The position numbers and the translations under genes are program-made. Under the pieces are notes generated by a model. That model saw only the letters and a program-made list of their open reading frames with translations, ran no database searches and was not told the DNA's origin. A stretch of DNA of 64,000 nt from Limivivens sp034101475. Its GTDB lineage: Bacteria > Bacillota > Clostridia > Lachnospirales > Lachnospiraceae. Below, piece after piece: positions 8,830 through 17,304 of the stretch (its first letter is position 1; each line of letters opens with the position of its first letter). The stretch covers positions 20,200 to 84,199 of the forward strand of contig JAXEJQ010000075.1 in the NCBI GenBank assembly GCA_034101475.1, written 5' to 3'.

Positions 8830-10701
8830 CTATGCTTCTACATAAATAGCATCAAACGCACAGTTTTCCTTACATGCACCACACTTGATACAGATATTCG
8901 GGTCAATATGGAAACATTTCTTGATCTGACCGGAGATGGCTCCCACCGGACAGTTCTTCGCACATTTGCTGCAGCCCTTGCAGAATTCCGGGTTAATCTT
9001 GTACTGACGCAGGGCCTGACAGGTCTTTGCGCGGCATTTCTTATCCACAATGTGCTCCACATATTCATCCCGGAAGGTTTTCAGAGTGCTGAGAACCGGC
9101 AGGGGCGCGCTTTTTCCAAGTCCGCACAGTGCCATGCTCTTAACCATTTCCGCAATTTCCTGAAGCTCATCCAGATCTGAGAGCTGCCCCTGACCTGCCA
9201 CAATACGCTCCAGAATTTCCAGCATCCGTTTGGTACCCTCGCGGCAGGGCACGCATTTTCCGCAGGACTCTCTCTGGGTAAAGCTCATGAAGAACCGGGC
9301 AACCTCTACCATACAGGTATGCTCGTCCATGACTACCAGACCGCCGGAGCCCACAATCGCACCGTATTTCTTTACAGAGTCAAAATCCAGTCCCACATCC
9401 AGATGATCCGTGGTCAGACAGCCGCCGGAAGGTCCTCCGATCTGGACAGCCTTGAACGTTCCGCCGTCCTTGATTCCGCCGCCGATGTCGTAAATAATTT
9501 CCCGAAGGGTAGTTCCCATGGGCACTTCAATCAGGCCGGTATTTTCGATAACACCGGTGATGGAGAAGGTTTTGGTTCCAGGGCTTCCCTCTGTTCCGAT
9601 GGTGCGGAACCATTGAGCCCCTTCCAGAATAATCCTGGGTACATTGGCAAAGGTCTCCACATTATTGAGGACGGTGGGTTTCTCCCAGAGTCCTTTTTCC
9701 ACAGTACGGGGCGGTTTTACACGAGGCATACCGCGGTTTCCTTCAATGGAGGCCGTCAGCGCGCTTCCTTCGCCGCAGACAAAAGCTCCCGCTCCCCGGT
9801 TGATATGCATATGGAAGCTGAATCCGCTTCCCAGAATATTGTCACCCAACAGTCCGTTCTTTTCCGCCTCTGCAATGGCATGCTTCAGTCTTGCCACAGA
9901 AAGCGGATACTCCGCACGCACATAAATATAGCCGTCATGAGCCGCCACAGCATATGCTGCAATAATCATACCTTCCAGCAGCTTGTAGGGATCGCCTTCC
10001 ATCACGCTTCCATCCATGAATGCGCCGGGGTCACCCTCGTCACCATTACATACCACATAGCGCACCTTTTCCGGCTGACGTGCCACCTGTTTCCATTTTT
10101 TGCCTGCCGGGAATCCGCCGCCGCCTCTTCCCCGCAGTCCGGACTGATCCACTTCCGCCACAACCTGCTCAGGTGTCATATCAAACAATGCCTTCGCAAG
10201 CGCGGAAAAGCCGCCGGCTGCAATATATTCTTCAATGGATTCCGCATTGATCTTTCCGCAGTTCTCCAGAACGATCCGGGTCTGCTTTGCAATGAAGGGA
10301 ATCTCTTCGGGGCGGGCATAGGAAGTCTCTCCCTTATGATAGAAAAGGCGTTCCACCGGCTCTCCCTTTAATACGGATTTTTCGAAAATCTCCCGACAGT
10401 CCTCGGGCTGTACCTTCACATACTGGAAATGCTGCGGTTCAATACGCACCAGCGGTCCCAGCTCACAGATCCCCTGGCAGCCTGTTTTCACTACGCCGAT
10501 ATGGGGAACATCCTTCTGAAATTCCACCGATACATTCTCCAGGTCCCGGCAGAGCTCCTGCATCTGGCTAAAGATTTTCTGGGAACCGGTGGCAATACAG
10601 CCGGTTCCGGCGCAGACCAGAACACGGCACCGGTAGGAAGCAATCTCTTCCTGAGTTTTCTGACAGACATTTGCCAGTGCTTCTCTGTTTTCAATACTCA
10701 T
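8830..10701 (-). CDS. hydB: Hydrogenase NADH-binding subunit (HydB/NuoF-like)
   Basis: 623 residues. An N-terminal thioredoxin-like 2Fe-2S domain (CAGTGCIATG, then TGCQGICELGP) is followed by the NuoF FMN/NADH domain (GRGGGGFPAGKKW and CNGDEGDPGAF), the N3-type cluster motif ESCGKCVPCREGTKRM, and a C-terminal pair of 4Fe-4S ferredoxin motifs (CKGCSKCAKNC, CIKCGACKENC). It moves electrons between NAD(H), through FMN, and HydA. Its start overlaps the end of the NuoE-like gene by 4 bases (ATGA) and it is 13 bases upstream of hydA. Confidence 0.93.
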   Translation of the reverse strand: MSIENREALANVCQKTQEEIASYRCRVLVCAGTGCIATGSQKIFSQMQELCRDLENVSVEFQKDVPHIGVVKTGCQGICELGPLVRIEPQHFQYVKVQPEDCREIFEKSVLKGEPVERLFYHKGETSYARPEEIPFIAKQTRIVLENCGKINAESIEEYIAAGGFSALAKALFDMTPEQVVAEVDQSGLRGRGGGGFPAGKKWKQVARQPEKVRYVVCNGDEGDPGAFMDGSVMEGDPYKLLEGMIIAAYAVAAHDGYIYVRAEYPLSVARLKHAIAEAEKNGLLGDNILGSGFSFHMHINRGAGAFVCGEGSALTASIEGNRGMPRVKPPRTVEKGLWEKPTVLNNVETFANVPRIILEGAQWFRTIGTEGSPGTKTFSITGVIENTGLIEVPMGTTLREIIYDIGGGIKDGGTFKAVQIGGPSGGCLTTDHLDVGLDFDSVKKYGAIVGSGGLVVMDEHTCMVEVARFFMSFTQRESCGKCVPCREGTKRMLEILERIVAGQGQLSDLDELQEIAEMVKSMALCGLGKSAPLPVLSTLKTFRDEYVEHIVDKKCRAKTCQALRQYKINPEFCKGCSKCAKNCPVGAISGQIKKCFHIDPNICIKCGACKENCAFDAIYVEA

Positions 10702-11177
10702 ACTGCTCCCCCTCTCAATTCATCCAGCAGAGCCAGTGCTTTCTCCGGCGTCATATTCGGATGTACTTCATCGTTTACGGTCATCGTCGGGGCAAGTCCG
10801 CATGCGCCCAGACAGGATACGGTTTCCACCGTAAACATCATATCATCAGTGGTGTGCTTTTTCTTACTCAGACCCAGCTCTTTCTGCAGAGCCTCCAGAA
10901 TCGGTGTGGATTTCCGTACATGACAGGCAGTTCCGTCGCAAACTTTAATGATGTACCTGCCCTTTGCCTCAAAGGAGAAGTTCTCATAAAAGGTGGCCAC
11001 ACTGTAGGCTTTGGCTTCCTTTACGCCGATCTCCTTTGCCACATAGGTCAGCAGTTCTCCGGGTAAATAGCGGTATACCCCCTGGATATCCTGCATGATG
11101 GGAATCAGGGAACTGGGTTTTCTCCCATAATGTTCGATGATCTCGTCTGCTTTGTCATAGTAGGACTGACTTAACAT
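10698..11177 (-). CDS. hydC: Hydrogenase 2Fe-2S subunit (HydC/NuoE-like)
   Basis: 159 residues, standard NuoE length. The thioredoxin-like 2Fe-2S ligands are visible as CDGTAC and, about 40 residues later, CLGACG. The helical N-terminal part (IPIMQDIQGVYRYLP) and YSVATFYENF are typical of the family. I chose the ATG at 11177 because AGGAGGAGG lies just upstream; the open frame extends to 11285 without a ribosome site. It is the first gene of the hydrogenase operon and passes electrons within the NADH-oxidising arm. A good promoter lies 58-86 bases upstream. Confidence 0.92.
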   Translation of the reverse strand: MLSQSYYDKADEIIEHYGRKPSSLIPIMQDIQGVYRYLPGELLTYVAKEIGVKEAKAYSVATFYENFSFEAKGRYIIKVCDGTACHVRKSTPILEALQKELGLSKKKHTTDDMMFTVETVSCLGACGLAPTMTVNDEVHPNMTPEKALALLDELRGGAV

Positions 11178-11234
11178 TTTTTTACCTCCTCCTGATGTGG
11201 TTGGTATATTGTTTCCTGCACATTTTTTACCATA

Positions 11235-11263
11235 AGTATATCCTATCACATGACATTTTTCAA
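11235..11263 (-). promoter_or_regulatory. Promoter for hydrogenase operon
   Basis: TTGAAA (-35), 17-base spacer and TATACT (-10) on the minus strand. I looked for a Rex-type TTGTGA-like palindrome around it and did not find a convincing one. Confidence 0.75.
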
Positions 11264-11300
11264 CATTTTTACCTGTCATTTTCAATAAATAAATTTTTAA

Positions 11301-12263
11301 CTATGTATAATCTGTTGAAATATCCGCCGTGTTTTTCAGTTCTTTGTATATTTTTTCCGTTTTTTCAGAATCTTTTGTATTGAAGAAAACTGTATACTTC
11401 TCTGTCTCAATCCGGATCACCGGAGAATAGCCGACATAATAAAACAGCCTGCATCGTCCAATGCCCTTCAGATCAAAATTTCCCAGCAGATAGCTGTCTG
11501 TTTCCGCCCCGTTTGTTCTTGTCCTGGGCACTTCGGGAATTTTTTCCTCCAAAGACAGCGCTGTAATCTCCTCCAGACTGAAATCCGCTCCATATCCTCC
11601 CCCGTCCACAATCACCTGCTCATCCCGGATCTCCAGCGTATACGGCGCGAAATCCATGAACAGAAACCAGACGGACAACCCAAGCATCAGCGCTGCTGTC
11701 ACTCCCCAGGTGACCGCGTTCAGAATCCGCCCCGTTTTATTTCCCAGATTAAACCCCATATTCATGGCCGGAATCTTCTGTGGCGCAAGGATATGCTCAT
11801 CCTGGGGATTCTTGTACCAGCCCTTCAGCCAGAACTGATCATCATCAGCCAGGAAAGGCTCGGAACCATCCTCCGGCGAATAAAGGCTGAGATTTTGCGG
11901 ATCAAACCAGCCCCTCTCCCTCTTCAGCTCAAACAGGCTGCGCATGCTTTTGGAAAAGACGTAAAAATAGCCTCCGATGGCCAGAGCCAGCCACAGAGTA
12001 TAATACAGCATAAAAAATCCCATTCCGATCAAATCCACCAGAAAAAAAGGGAGGTTCAGAAAAACAGCCAGCAGGGTCTGACGCCTGACACCTTTTTTAT
12101 AAGCTGCCGACAGCTCCAGAAGCCCTGGATCCTGCCGGGCCTGGGGCGGGAGCCAGCTGCCGAAAAATTTTCGTGCGGACAGACTTCCGGCAGATTGAAA
12201 TTCCGCGTGCAAAATAAGAAGAATAAACAGATTTGTGAGAAGAATAATCACTGCTACAATCAT
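11301..12263 (-). CDS. DUF5808-like membrane protein with PH-like C-terminal domain
   Basis: 320 residues. An N-terminal membrane helix is followed by a soluble stretch and a double-helix block at about 65-105. The segment WLKGWYKNPQDEHILAPQK, then MGFNLGNKTG, resembles the DUF5808 signature. Another helix at about 185-205 leads to a beta-rich C-terminal part (YTLEIRDEQVIVDGGGYG) that looks like a bacterial PH fold. The start has an excellent AAAGGAGG site 7 bases away. Function unknown; such proteins are often found near small regulators. It ends close to the hydrogenase promoter and has no obvious terminator of its own. Confidence 0.7.
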   Translation of the reverse strand: MIVAVIILLTNLFILLILHAEFQSAGSLSARKFFGSWLPPQARQDPGLLELSAAYKKGVRRQTLLAVFLNLPFFLVDLIGMGFFMLYYTLWLALAIGGYFYVFSKSMRSLFELKRERGWFDPQNLSLYSPEDGSEPFLADDDQFWLKGWYKNPQDEHILAPQKIPAMNMGFNLGNKTGRILNAVTWGVTAALMLGLSVWFLFMDFAPYTLEIRDEQVIVDGGGYGADFSLEEITALSLEEKIPEVPRTRTNGAETDSYLLGNFDLKGIGRCRLFYYVGYSPVIRIETEKYTVFFNTKDSEKTEKIYKELKNTADISTDYT

Positions 12264-12810
12264 GAGAGAGCCTCCTTTTCTGTACAGTTGGGAGCAGATG
12301 CTTTCCGGATGCTTTCAGAATACCAGTTTTAGGAGCGGTCGGCAAGCGGTTCTGCGTAAGGTCGCTGAAAAATTGCCGCAAGTCGTGACTGCATGCATGG
12401 ATGGATGGATGACTGACTGACGCCGCTGGGACCAGAAGACAGGTCCTGTGACACGCTGCGTTTCCTGTTCGGGCCGCGCGCCTGTTTGCCGCCATTCGCG
12501 CAAACTCGCCTCCGGCACTTCCCGCTGCTTCGCAGCTTATTTTTCACAAATTTTGTTCCTGTGTGCCGTCGGCTCAGACAGACGCTCGGTGGCGGCAGCT
12601 AGCGCAGCCCTCTCGACGGAAGCCTCGCTATCGTCACAGGGACTCTGTTCTTCTGTTCCCCTGCGGCTGAAGTCTGCCAGTCGCCGGTTGCACCGCGTGC
12701 ATTTTTCTGCTCCTGTAAAAAAATCCAGCTACGCCGAAGCTTTTTGCCATGTGCAATCGGAGAAACAGGCAAGTTATTTGGTGTAGTTATTTCGAAATTG
12801 ATGTACCGGG
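12264..12810. other. GC-rich gene-poor stretch with repeats
   Basis: About 550 bases with no credible gene on either strand. Open frames here lack ribosome sites and recognisable protein. It holds tetranucleotide runs of GGAT and GACT (12397-12421) and one copy of a diverged inverted repeat whose partner lies beyond the thioesterase (see the repeat entries). Confidence 0.6.
12451..12636 (+). repeat. Inverted repeat copy A flanking the thioesterase
   Basis: Shares ordered blocks with the reverse complement of 13705-13839: 16 of 17 bases at the outer end (12451-12467), AAACTCGCC, CTCAGACA, GCTAGCGCAG and 23 identical bases at the inner end (12614-12636). Between the blocks the two copies differ by insertions, giving 186 versus 135 bases. 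Confidence 0.65.
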
Positions 12811-12839
12811 TTGATCCCCCTGAATTTTTGTCATATACT
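12811..12839 (+). promoter_or_regulatory. Promoter for the thioesterase (now broken)
   Basis: TTGATC, 17-base spacer, TATACT on the plus strand, about 95 bases before the thioesterase start. It shows the gene once had its own transcription signal. Confidence 0.6.
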
Positions 12840-12932
12840 GAGAATAAGATGCCGGCGGACGTTCTCCCCCCCGGTAAAAAAGCACAGGTCCTGTCAGATT
12901 CTGGCACCCTGCGCTGGAAAGGCAGTGATCAA

Positions 12933-13599
12933 ATGATAAATGAAAAACATATGGAGGACTCCCGCACCGAACAGGTCCATCTGGTGATGCCATCCCACTT
13001 AAACGGCGGAGGCCGTTTATTCGGCGGCATGCTCCTGCAGTGGATCGACGAAGTAGCAGGTGTCGTTGCCAAACGCCATTCAGGTCAGATCAATGTCACC
13101 ACAGCGGCCATTGACAATCTGCAGTTTAAATCTGCCACGCATTCCGGCGATCTGCTGGTACTCATCGGACATGTCACCTATACAGGCCGGACCTCCATGG
13201 AGGTTCGGGTGGACTCCTACGTGGAGCGGCCTGACGGTATGCGCTATCCGGTGAACCGGGCCTATTTTATGAGCCAAGGGACAAATGGACATGAAAATCC
13301 GTGCCTGCATGGATTTTCATGTCTATGGGGCCCGCAAAACATGAGCAAGCAGCCATTTTTCGAAGAAAAATGAGCGAATTGCGAATGTTTTCGTCGATTT
13401 TGGAAGTGCACAGCACGGAAAAATCGACGGAAGGCTCATTTGTCGGGTAACTCACTTTATGATGGTAGCCATGGATGAACAGGACAAACCCACACCTGTT
13501 CCGAAGCTGATTGTAGAGACCGCAGAACAGCAGGCGGAATGGGATGGGGCTCTGAAACGCAAGGAACTGCGGCTGCAAAGGCGTGCAGAGGGATTTTAA
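12933..13599 (+). pseudogene. Acyl-CoA thioesterase (hotdog fold), split by an insertion
   Basis: The first part (12933-13271) encodes a hotdog acyl-CoA hydrolase: LNGGGRLFGGMLLQWIDEVA (active-site helix), NLQFKSATHSGDLL and YTGRTSMEVRV. It should continue after AYFM. Instead, a 183-base palindromic element is inserted and the frame closes at 13371-13373. The rest (13456-13599) encodes MVAMDEQDKPTPVPKLIVE and the C-terminus, but in another frame. Removing 190 bases (element plus one target copy) restores one continuous protein of about 158 residues. ATG 12933 has AAAGG about 10 bases upstream. The gene would have hydrolysed acyl-CoA in the cytoplasm and is probably inactive now, unless the truncated hotdog part still folds. 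Confidence 0.85.
13273..13455 (+). mobile_element. 183-bp palindromic MITE-like insertion
   Basis: Flanked by a 7-base direct repeat TTTATGA (13266-13272 and 13456-13462). It contains no open frame of note. Near its ends are inverted GACAAATG/CATTTGTC, within 17-base ends that match at 12 positions. Inside are three hairpins: a perfect 13-bp stem starting GACATGAAAATCC, CATTTTTC/GAAAAATG, and a 10-bp stem CGTCGATTTT/AAAATCGACG. The structure fits a non-autonomous palindromic repeat moved by a transposase encoded elsewhere. Confidence 0.75.
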
Positions 13600-13921
13600 C
13601 CGAGCTTTCCCAGCGAATCTGGAGGTAATCGATCCTGCAGTCCCCATTTTCGCCTGTACGGCAAATCCGACCAGCGGCGCAGTCTGCCGGACCGATTGCC
13701 CGCATGACGATAGCGAGGCTTCCGTCGGTTTCCCCTGCGCTAGCTTCAGCCGCGGAGCTTTGTCTGAGCCCCGCAGGGGCGAGTTTAGCGGGAGCAGCTG
13801 ATAATAAGCGCGCGGGGGAAAGCAGGAAACGAAGCGTGTCTGACGGGCATCGGGGCGGGCGGCTGCGCCGCGTCCGGTTTCCGCACCCGCGGAAATAACC
13901 TCAGAATGCAGCGTGGGCGGC
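13600..13921. other. GC-rich gene-free stretch between thioesterase and GH78
   Basis: No credible gene. It contains inverted repeat copy B and several GC-rich short hairpins (for example CCCCGCAGGGGC near 13770). It may also provide termination for the convergent GH78 operon. Confidence 0.5.
13705..13839 (-). repeat. Inverted repeat copy B
   Basis: Reverse-complement relative of 12451-12636. The 23-base block at 13705-13727 is identical to 12614-12636, and 13823-13839 matches the outer block with one difference. Confidence 0.65.
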
Positions 13922-15895
13922 CTAATGGCCGCCCACAGTCATCTCCAGCTCCTGACCTGGCCGGAGTGCAAAGGAACCTCCATCGATTCGGAGGGTTCCT
14001 CCTTCTTTATTTGTCAGAACCTTCAGTTTGTCCTGATCCCATGTCATTTCAACCCATCCGCCTTTCAGCGGAAATCTGCAGTGAACATGTTTGAAAAGGG
14101 ATACCTTCGGTTCCACCAGAAAATGCCCGTATGCCGGAGCCGTCGGCCGGACTCCCATAAAATACCGGCCGATCAGATAAATGGGACTGGCTCCCCAGGC
14201 ATGGCAGAGACTCTTCCCGTAGGGATCTCCGTACATTTCATAATGTTTCTCTCCCTGTTTCTCCGGATCATATTCTTCCCAGAAGGTCACAGCACCCTCA
14301 GAAAGCATTCCGCCCCAGTAATCCAGTATGCCGGACAGCACTTCCTCTTCTCGTCCCATCCGGCACAGAACCTCCAGTTCAAAAAATTTGAAATAAGGGG
14401 TTGTGATCGGAGGAACGTCCGGACTGCACAGTACCTTCTGGTAAATTTCTTCTGCCTGCCTCTGATCGGCAATCTCAAACAAAATCGCAAAAATATTCGC
14501 GTGTCGTGAAACATGATTCCGGCCTGATGAAAAACTGTCAATATAAGCACTCTTTTTCTCATCCCAGTAGCACCGGTTGATGTCTTCTTTTAACTGCTCA
14601 TATTTTTTCTGATAATCCCCGGCATCCTCTTTCCCAATGAGCGCCGCCAGTTCCGCCATGGATTCACAGCATCTGGCCAGAAGCATCTGCTCCGCGCATA
14701 CCGCGCCGGTTTTGTCCATATCCGCCCAGTCAATAAAAATCCAGTCTCCGGGCCGTCCAACCAGAAATCCCCTGTCATCCAGCTGCTTTTCCAGGAATTC
14801 CATCATACTCTGCATTCTCGGGTAGATCATTTCCACAAATTTCCGGTCCCCTGTCATTTCATAATGATCCCGGATACTGATGACCCAGTACATGGAATAA
14901 TCCACAATGGTATTAATGTGCTGCTGAACGGGGTCTTTTCCCCGCAGGGCCCACATGGTTCTCCTGGCAATGTCCTCATCAAACATCAGATACCGGTTGA
15001 TGAAATAACTCTGGTAAGCGTCTCCGGACCAGATCCAGCGGTCTCTTTTCACGCCGTCCAGGAAAAAAACACCGCTGCACAGCTGAAAGGTTTCTTCCGC
15101 CGTTTTCCAGATCCGGTTCAGCATTTCATTGTCACAGCAGAAAAAGCTTTTAGACGGCAGATCCACATACTGTTTTTCCGCCGTAACTTCCACTTCCCCC
15201 GGACATGCATCCGGCAGATAGAGAAAGCGGAAGGCCCGAACCGGAATATGCTCCGTTTCTGAAGCAAGACTCTGCCGGAAATAGCAGTTTTCCACATCCA
15301 GAGCCTCAGTCCTGGATTCCCCGTAACACAGCGTTACCGGATGAAACCCCTTCGGAAAGTTCAGCTTCAGCCCGGCCACAATTTCTGTCTGAAACTCATA
15401 GAGAACCCCGTCCTTCACTGACTCCGAAGAGACTGGCGCCACGTCCTTTTCTTCGTATTCCCAGAAAGAAGGATTCTGCTCCCGCCTGGTATAGCGCACA
15501 TTGTATCCCACCGGCTTCGGGTCACACAGGAAATCGTCCACATTCCAGGTGCCGTCTGAGAAAACAGCTTCTCCCTCAACCAGAACAGCCGGAATCCCCT
15601 CCGGGCACCCGGCGTAGATTTCCACCGTCACCGCTCCCGGACCGCAGGATATCGTCTCACCCAGACGATACTTTTTTCGGTTCACTCTCACATAGGCATG
15701 GGCATGGGAAAACACCTGAAAGGTTTCCTCCCGCTCCAGCTCATAGGTTCTGGCATACCGCACATTTTTGCAGCAGTCATCCAGATGCCAGTAAGCCGGC
15801 CACCTAAATCCCCGCTCTTCCCTGCTGAAATTCTGAAGCATCCCGTGATAAATTTCAAAATCTCCCGGATACCAGATCCAAAATGCCTTACTCAT
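13922..15895 (-). CDS. GH78 alpha-L-rhamnosidase
   Basis: About 657 residues. The (alpha/alpha)6-barrel carries the GH78 signature LDGVKRDRWIWSGD, whose acidic residues form the active site, and later FWEEYDP. The N-terminal beta-sandwich has WIWYPGDFEIYHGM. There is no signal peptide, so it acts in the cytoplasm. It releases terminal L-rhamnose from glycosides or oligosaccharides. I chose the ATG at 15895 with GGGGAG about 10 bases upstream; an ATG at 15916 overlaps the upstream stop. It is directly downstream of a MATE gene in an apparent operon with GH3 and GH106-like genes. Confidence 0.9.
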   Translation of the reverse strand: MSKAFWIWYPGDFEIYHGMLQNFSREERGFRWPAYWHLDDCCKNVRYARTYELEREETFQVFSHAHAYVRVNRKKYRLGETISCGPGAVTVEIYAGCPEGIPAVLVEGEAVFSDGTWNVDDFLCDPKPVGYNVRYTRREQNPSFWEYEEKDVAPVSSESVKDGVLYEFQTEIVAGLKLNFPKGFHPVTLCYGESRTEALDVENCYFRQSLASETEHIPVRAFRFLYLPDACPGEVEVTAEKQYVDLPSKSFFCCDNEMLNRIWKTAEETFQLCSGVFFLDGVKRDRWIWSGDAYQSYFINRYLMFDEDIARRTMWALRGKDPVQQHINTIVDYSMYWVISIRDHYEMTGDRKFVEMIYPRMQSMMEFLEKQLDDRGFLVGRPGDWIFIDWADMDKTGAVCAEQMLLARCCESMAELAALIGKEDAGDYQKKYEQLKEDINRCYWDEKKSAYIDSFSSGRNHVSRHANIFAILFEIADQRQAEEIYQKVLCSPDVPPITTPYFKFFELEVLCRMGREEEVLSGILDYWGGMLSEGAVTFWEEYDPEKQGEKHYEMYGDPYGKSLCHAWGASPIYLIGRYFMGVRPTAPAYGHFLVEPKVSLFKHVHCRFPLKGGWVEMTWDQDKLKVLTNKEGGTLRIDGGSFALRPGQELEMTVGGH

Positions 15896-15912
15896 AGCAG
15901 GCTTCTCCCCTC

Positions 15913-17286
15913 TCATCGTATTTTATTCAGCGCCTCCGAAGACAGAATTTTCCGGATATTGACCAGAAACAGCCCTGTGGCAATCAGCGCAGCCGTCACA
16001 TCTGCCAGCGGTTCCGCATAATAAATCCCCATTACGCCGAACTTCAGCGGCAGAATCAGTGCCAGTGGAATCAGCAGTATAATCTTCCGCAGAGTGGCAA
16101 TAAAAAGCGAAATCTTGGCCTGTCCCAGCGCCAGAAAGACGGGCTGAATACTTACCTGCAGGCCGAACACCAGCATACCGGCCATATAAATGGGAATCAC
16201 CTGCTTCAGCAGCCCGATAAGTTCCGTATCCGTGGTAAACAGACCGGCAAAGGGCCCCGGAAAAACAATCAGCAAAATGGCGCTGCAGGTCAGGAATGAG
16301 GTACAGATCGCCATCATTCTCCGGTAAACAGTCCGGACTCTGTCAAATTTCCCGGCTCCGTAATTGTAGCTGATAATCGGCTGCACCCCCTGGGTAAAGC
16401 CGGAAACCGGAGCCATGAAAAACTGCATAATACTCTGGAGAATGGTCAGAGAACCCACATAAAGGTCCCCGCCGTAATAGGCCAGACTCCGGTTCAGCAC
16501 AATGGTAATCAGGCTTTCCGTAGACTGCATGACAAACGGAGAGATTCCGAGGGAGGAAATATTTTTGATAATCCGGATATCCGGCCTGCAGTAAGGCAGC
16601 TGAATCCGGATCCTGCTTCGTTTTCCCTTCAGGAAAGACACCACCAGAAAAGCGCTGGCTCCCTGGGAAATAACTGTGGCACAGGCTGCTCCCTGAACTC
16701 CCATTCCAAAAGCAAAAATAAAAATCGGATCCAGAATGGTATTCAGCACAGCACCTGCAATAATGGCAGTCATGGCATAGCGGGAGTTTCCCTGAGCGAT
16801 GATAAAGGTATTCAGGCCAAGGTACAGCTCCACAAAAACCGTTCCAAAAAGATAAATCGTAATATACCGGTTGGCATAGGGGAAGGTGTTTTCGCTTGCT
16901 CCGAACATTTTCAGGATCGGCGCATTAAAAAGGAAAAAGACCGCCATCAGAATCACAGAAAAGCTGCAGAGCATAAAGACGCCGTTTCCCAGTATTTTTT
17001 CTGCATGCTTCTGATCCCCTTTTCCCATCCAGATTGCAGCCAGAGGGGCTCCTCCGGAGCCCACAATGGCAGCAAAAGCAGAAATCAGGGTAATAATGGG
17101 AAGGGTAATCCCAACTCCGGTCAGTGCGTAGGAGCCCACTCCCGGAATATGGCCGATATAAATTCGATCCACAATATTGTACAGAATATTAATGACCTGT
17201 CCCACAATCGTCGGAAGCCCCAGGCTGAGCATTAATTTCCAGATATTCTCCGTTCCCAGAAACTTGTCATCTCTCTCGTTCATCAT
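15913..17286 (-). CDS. MATE family efflux transporter
   Basis: 457 residues with about 12 membrane segments and the MATE halves recognisable (LGLPTIVGQVINILYNIVDR near the N-terminus; GFTQGVQPIISYNYGA in the second half). MATE proteins export drugs or metabolites using Na+ or H+. Its place between glycosidase genes suggests export of an aglycone or by-product released by the enzymes, which is inference. GGAGG is 3 bases before the first ATG and 6 before the second (17283), so the start may be either. Confidence 0.9.
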   Translation of the reverse strand: MMNERDDKFLGTENIWKLMLSLGLPTIVGQVINILYNIVDRIYIGHIPGVGSYALTGVGITLPIITLISAFAAIVGSGGAPLAAIWMGKGDQKHAEKILGNGVFMLCSFSVILMAVFFLFNAPILKMFGASENTFPYANRYITIYLFGTVFVELYLGLNTFIIAQGNSRYAMTAIIAGAVLNTILDPIFIFAFGMGVQGAACATVISQGASAFLVVSFLKGKRSRIRIQLPYCRPDIRIIKNISSLGISPFVMQSTESLITIVLNRSLAYYGGDLYVGSLTILQSIMQFFMAPVSGFTQGVQPIISYNYGAGKFDRVRTVYRRMMAICTSFLTCSAILLIVFPGPFAGLFTTDTELIGLLKQVIPIYMAGMLVFGLQVSIQPVFLALGQAKISLFIATLRKIILLIPLALILPLKFGVMGIYYAEPLADVTAALIATGLFLVNIRKILSSEALNKIR

Positions 17287-17304
17287 TCTCCTCCAGGTCT
17301 TTTG

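Noticed and set aside
11178..11300. Rex-type operator at the hydrogenase promoter
   Set aside because: No TTGTGA-like symmetric pair; only weak partial matches.
12448..12786. 112-residue plus-strand frame and opposite-strand frames in the repeat region
   Set aside because: Compositional frames in GC-rich repeat sequence, no start signals or family.
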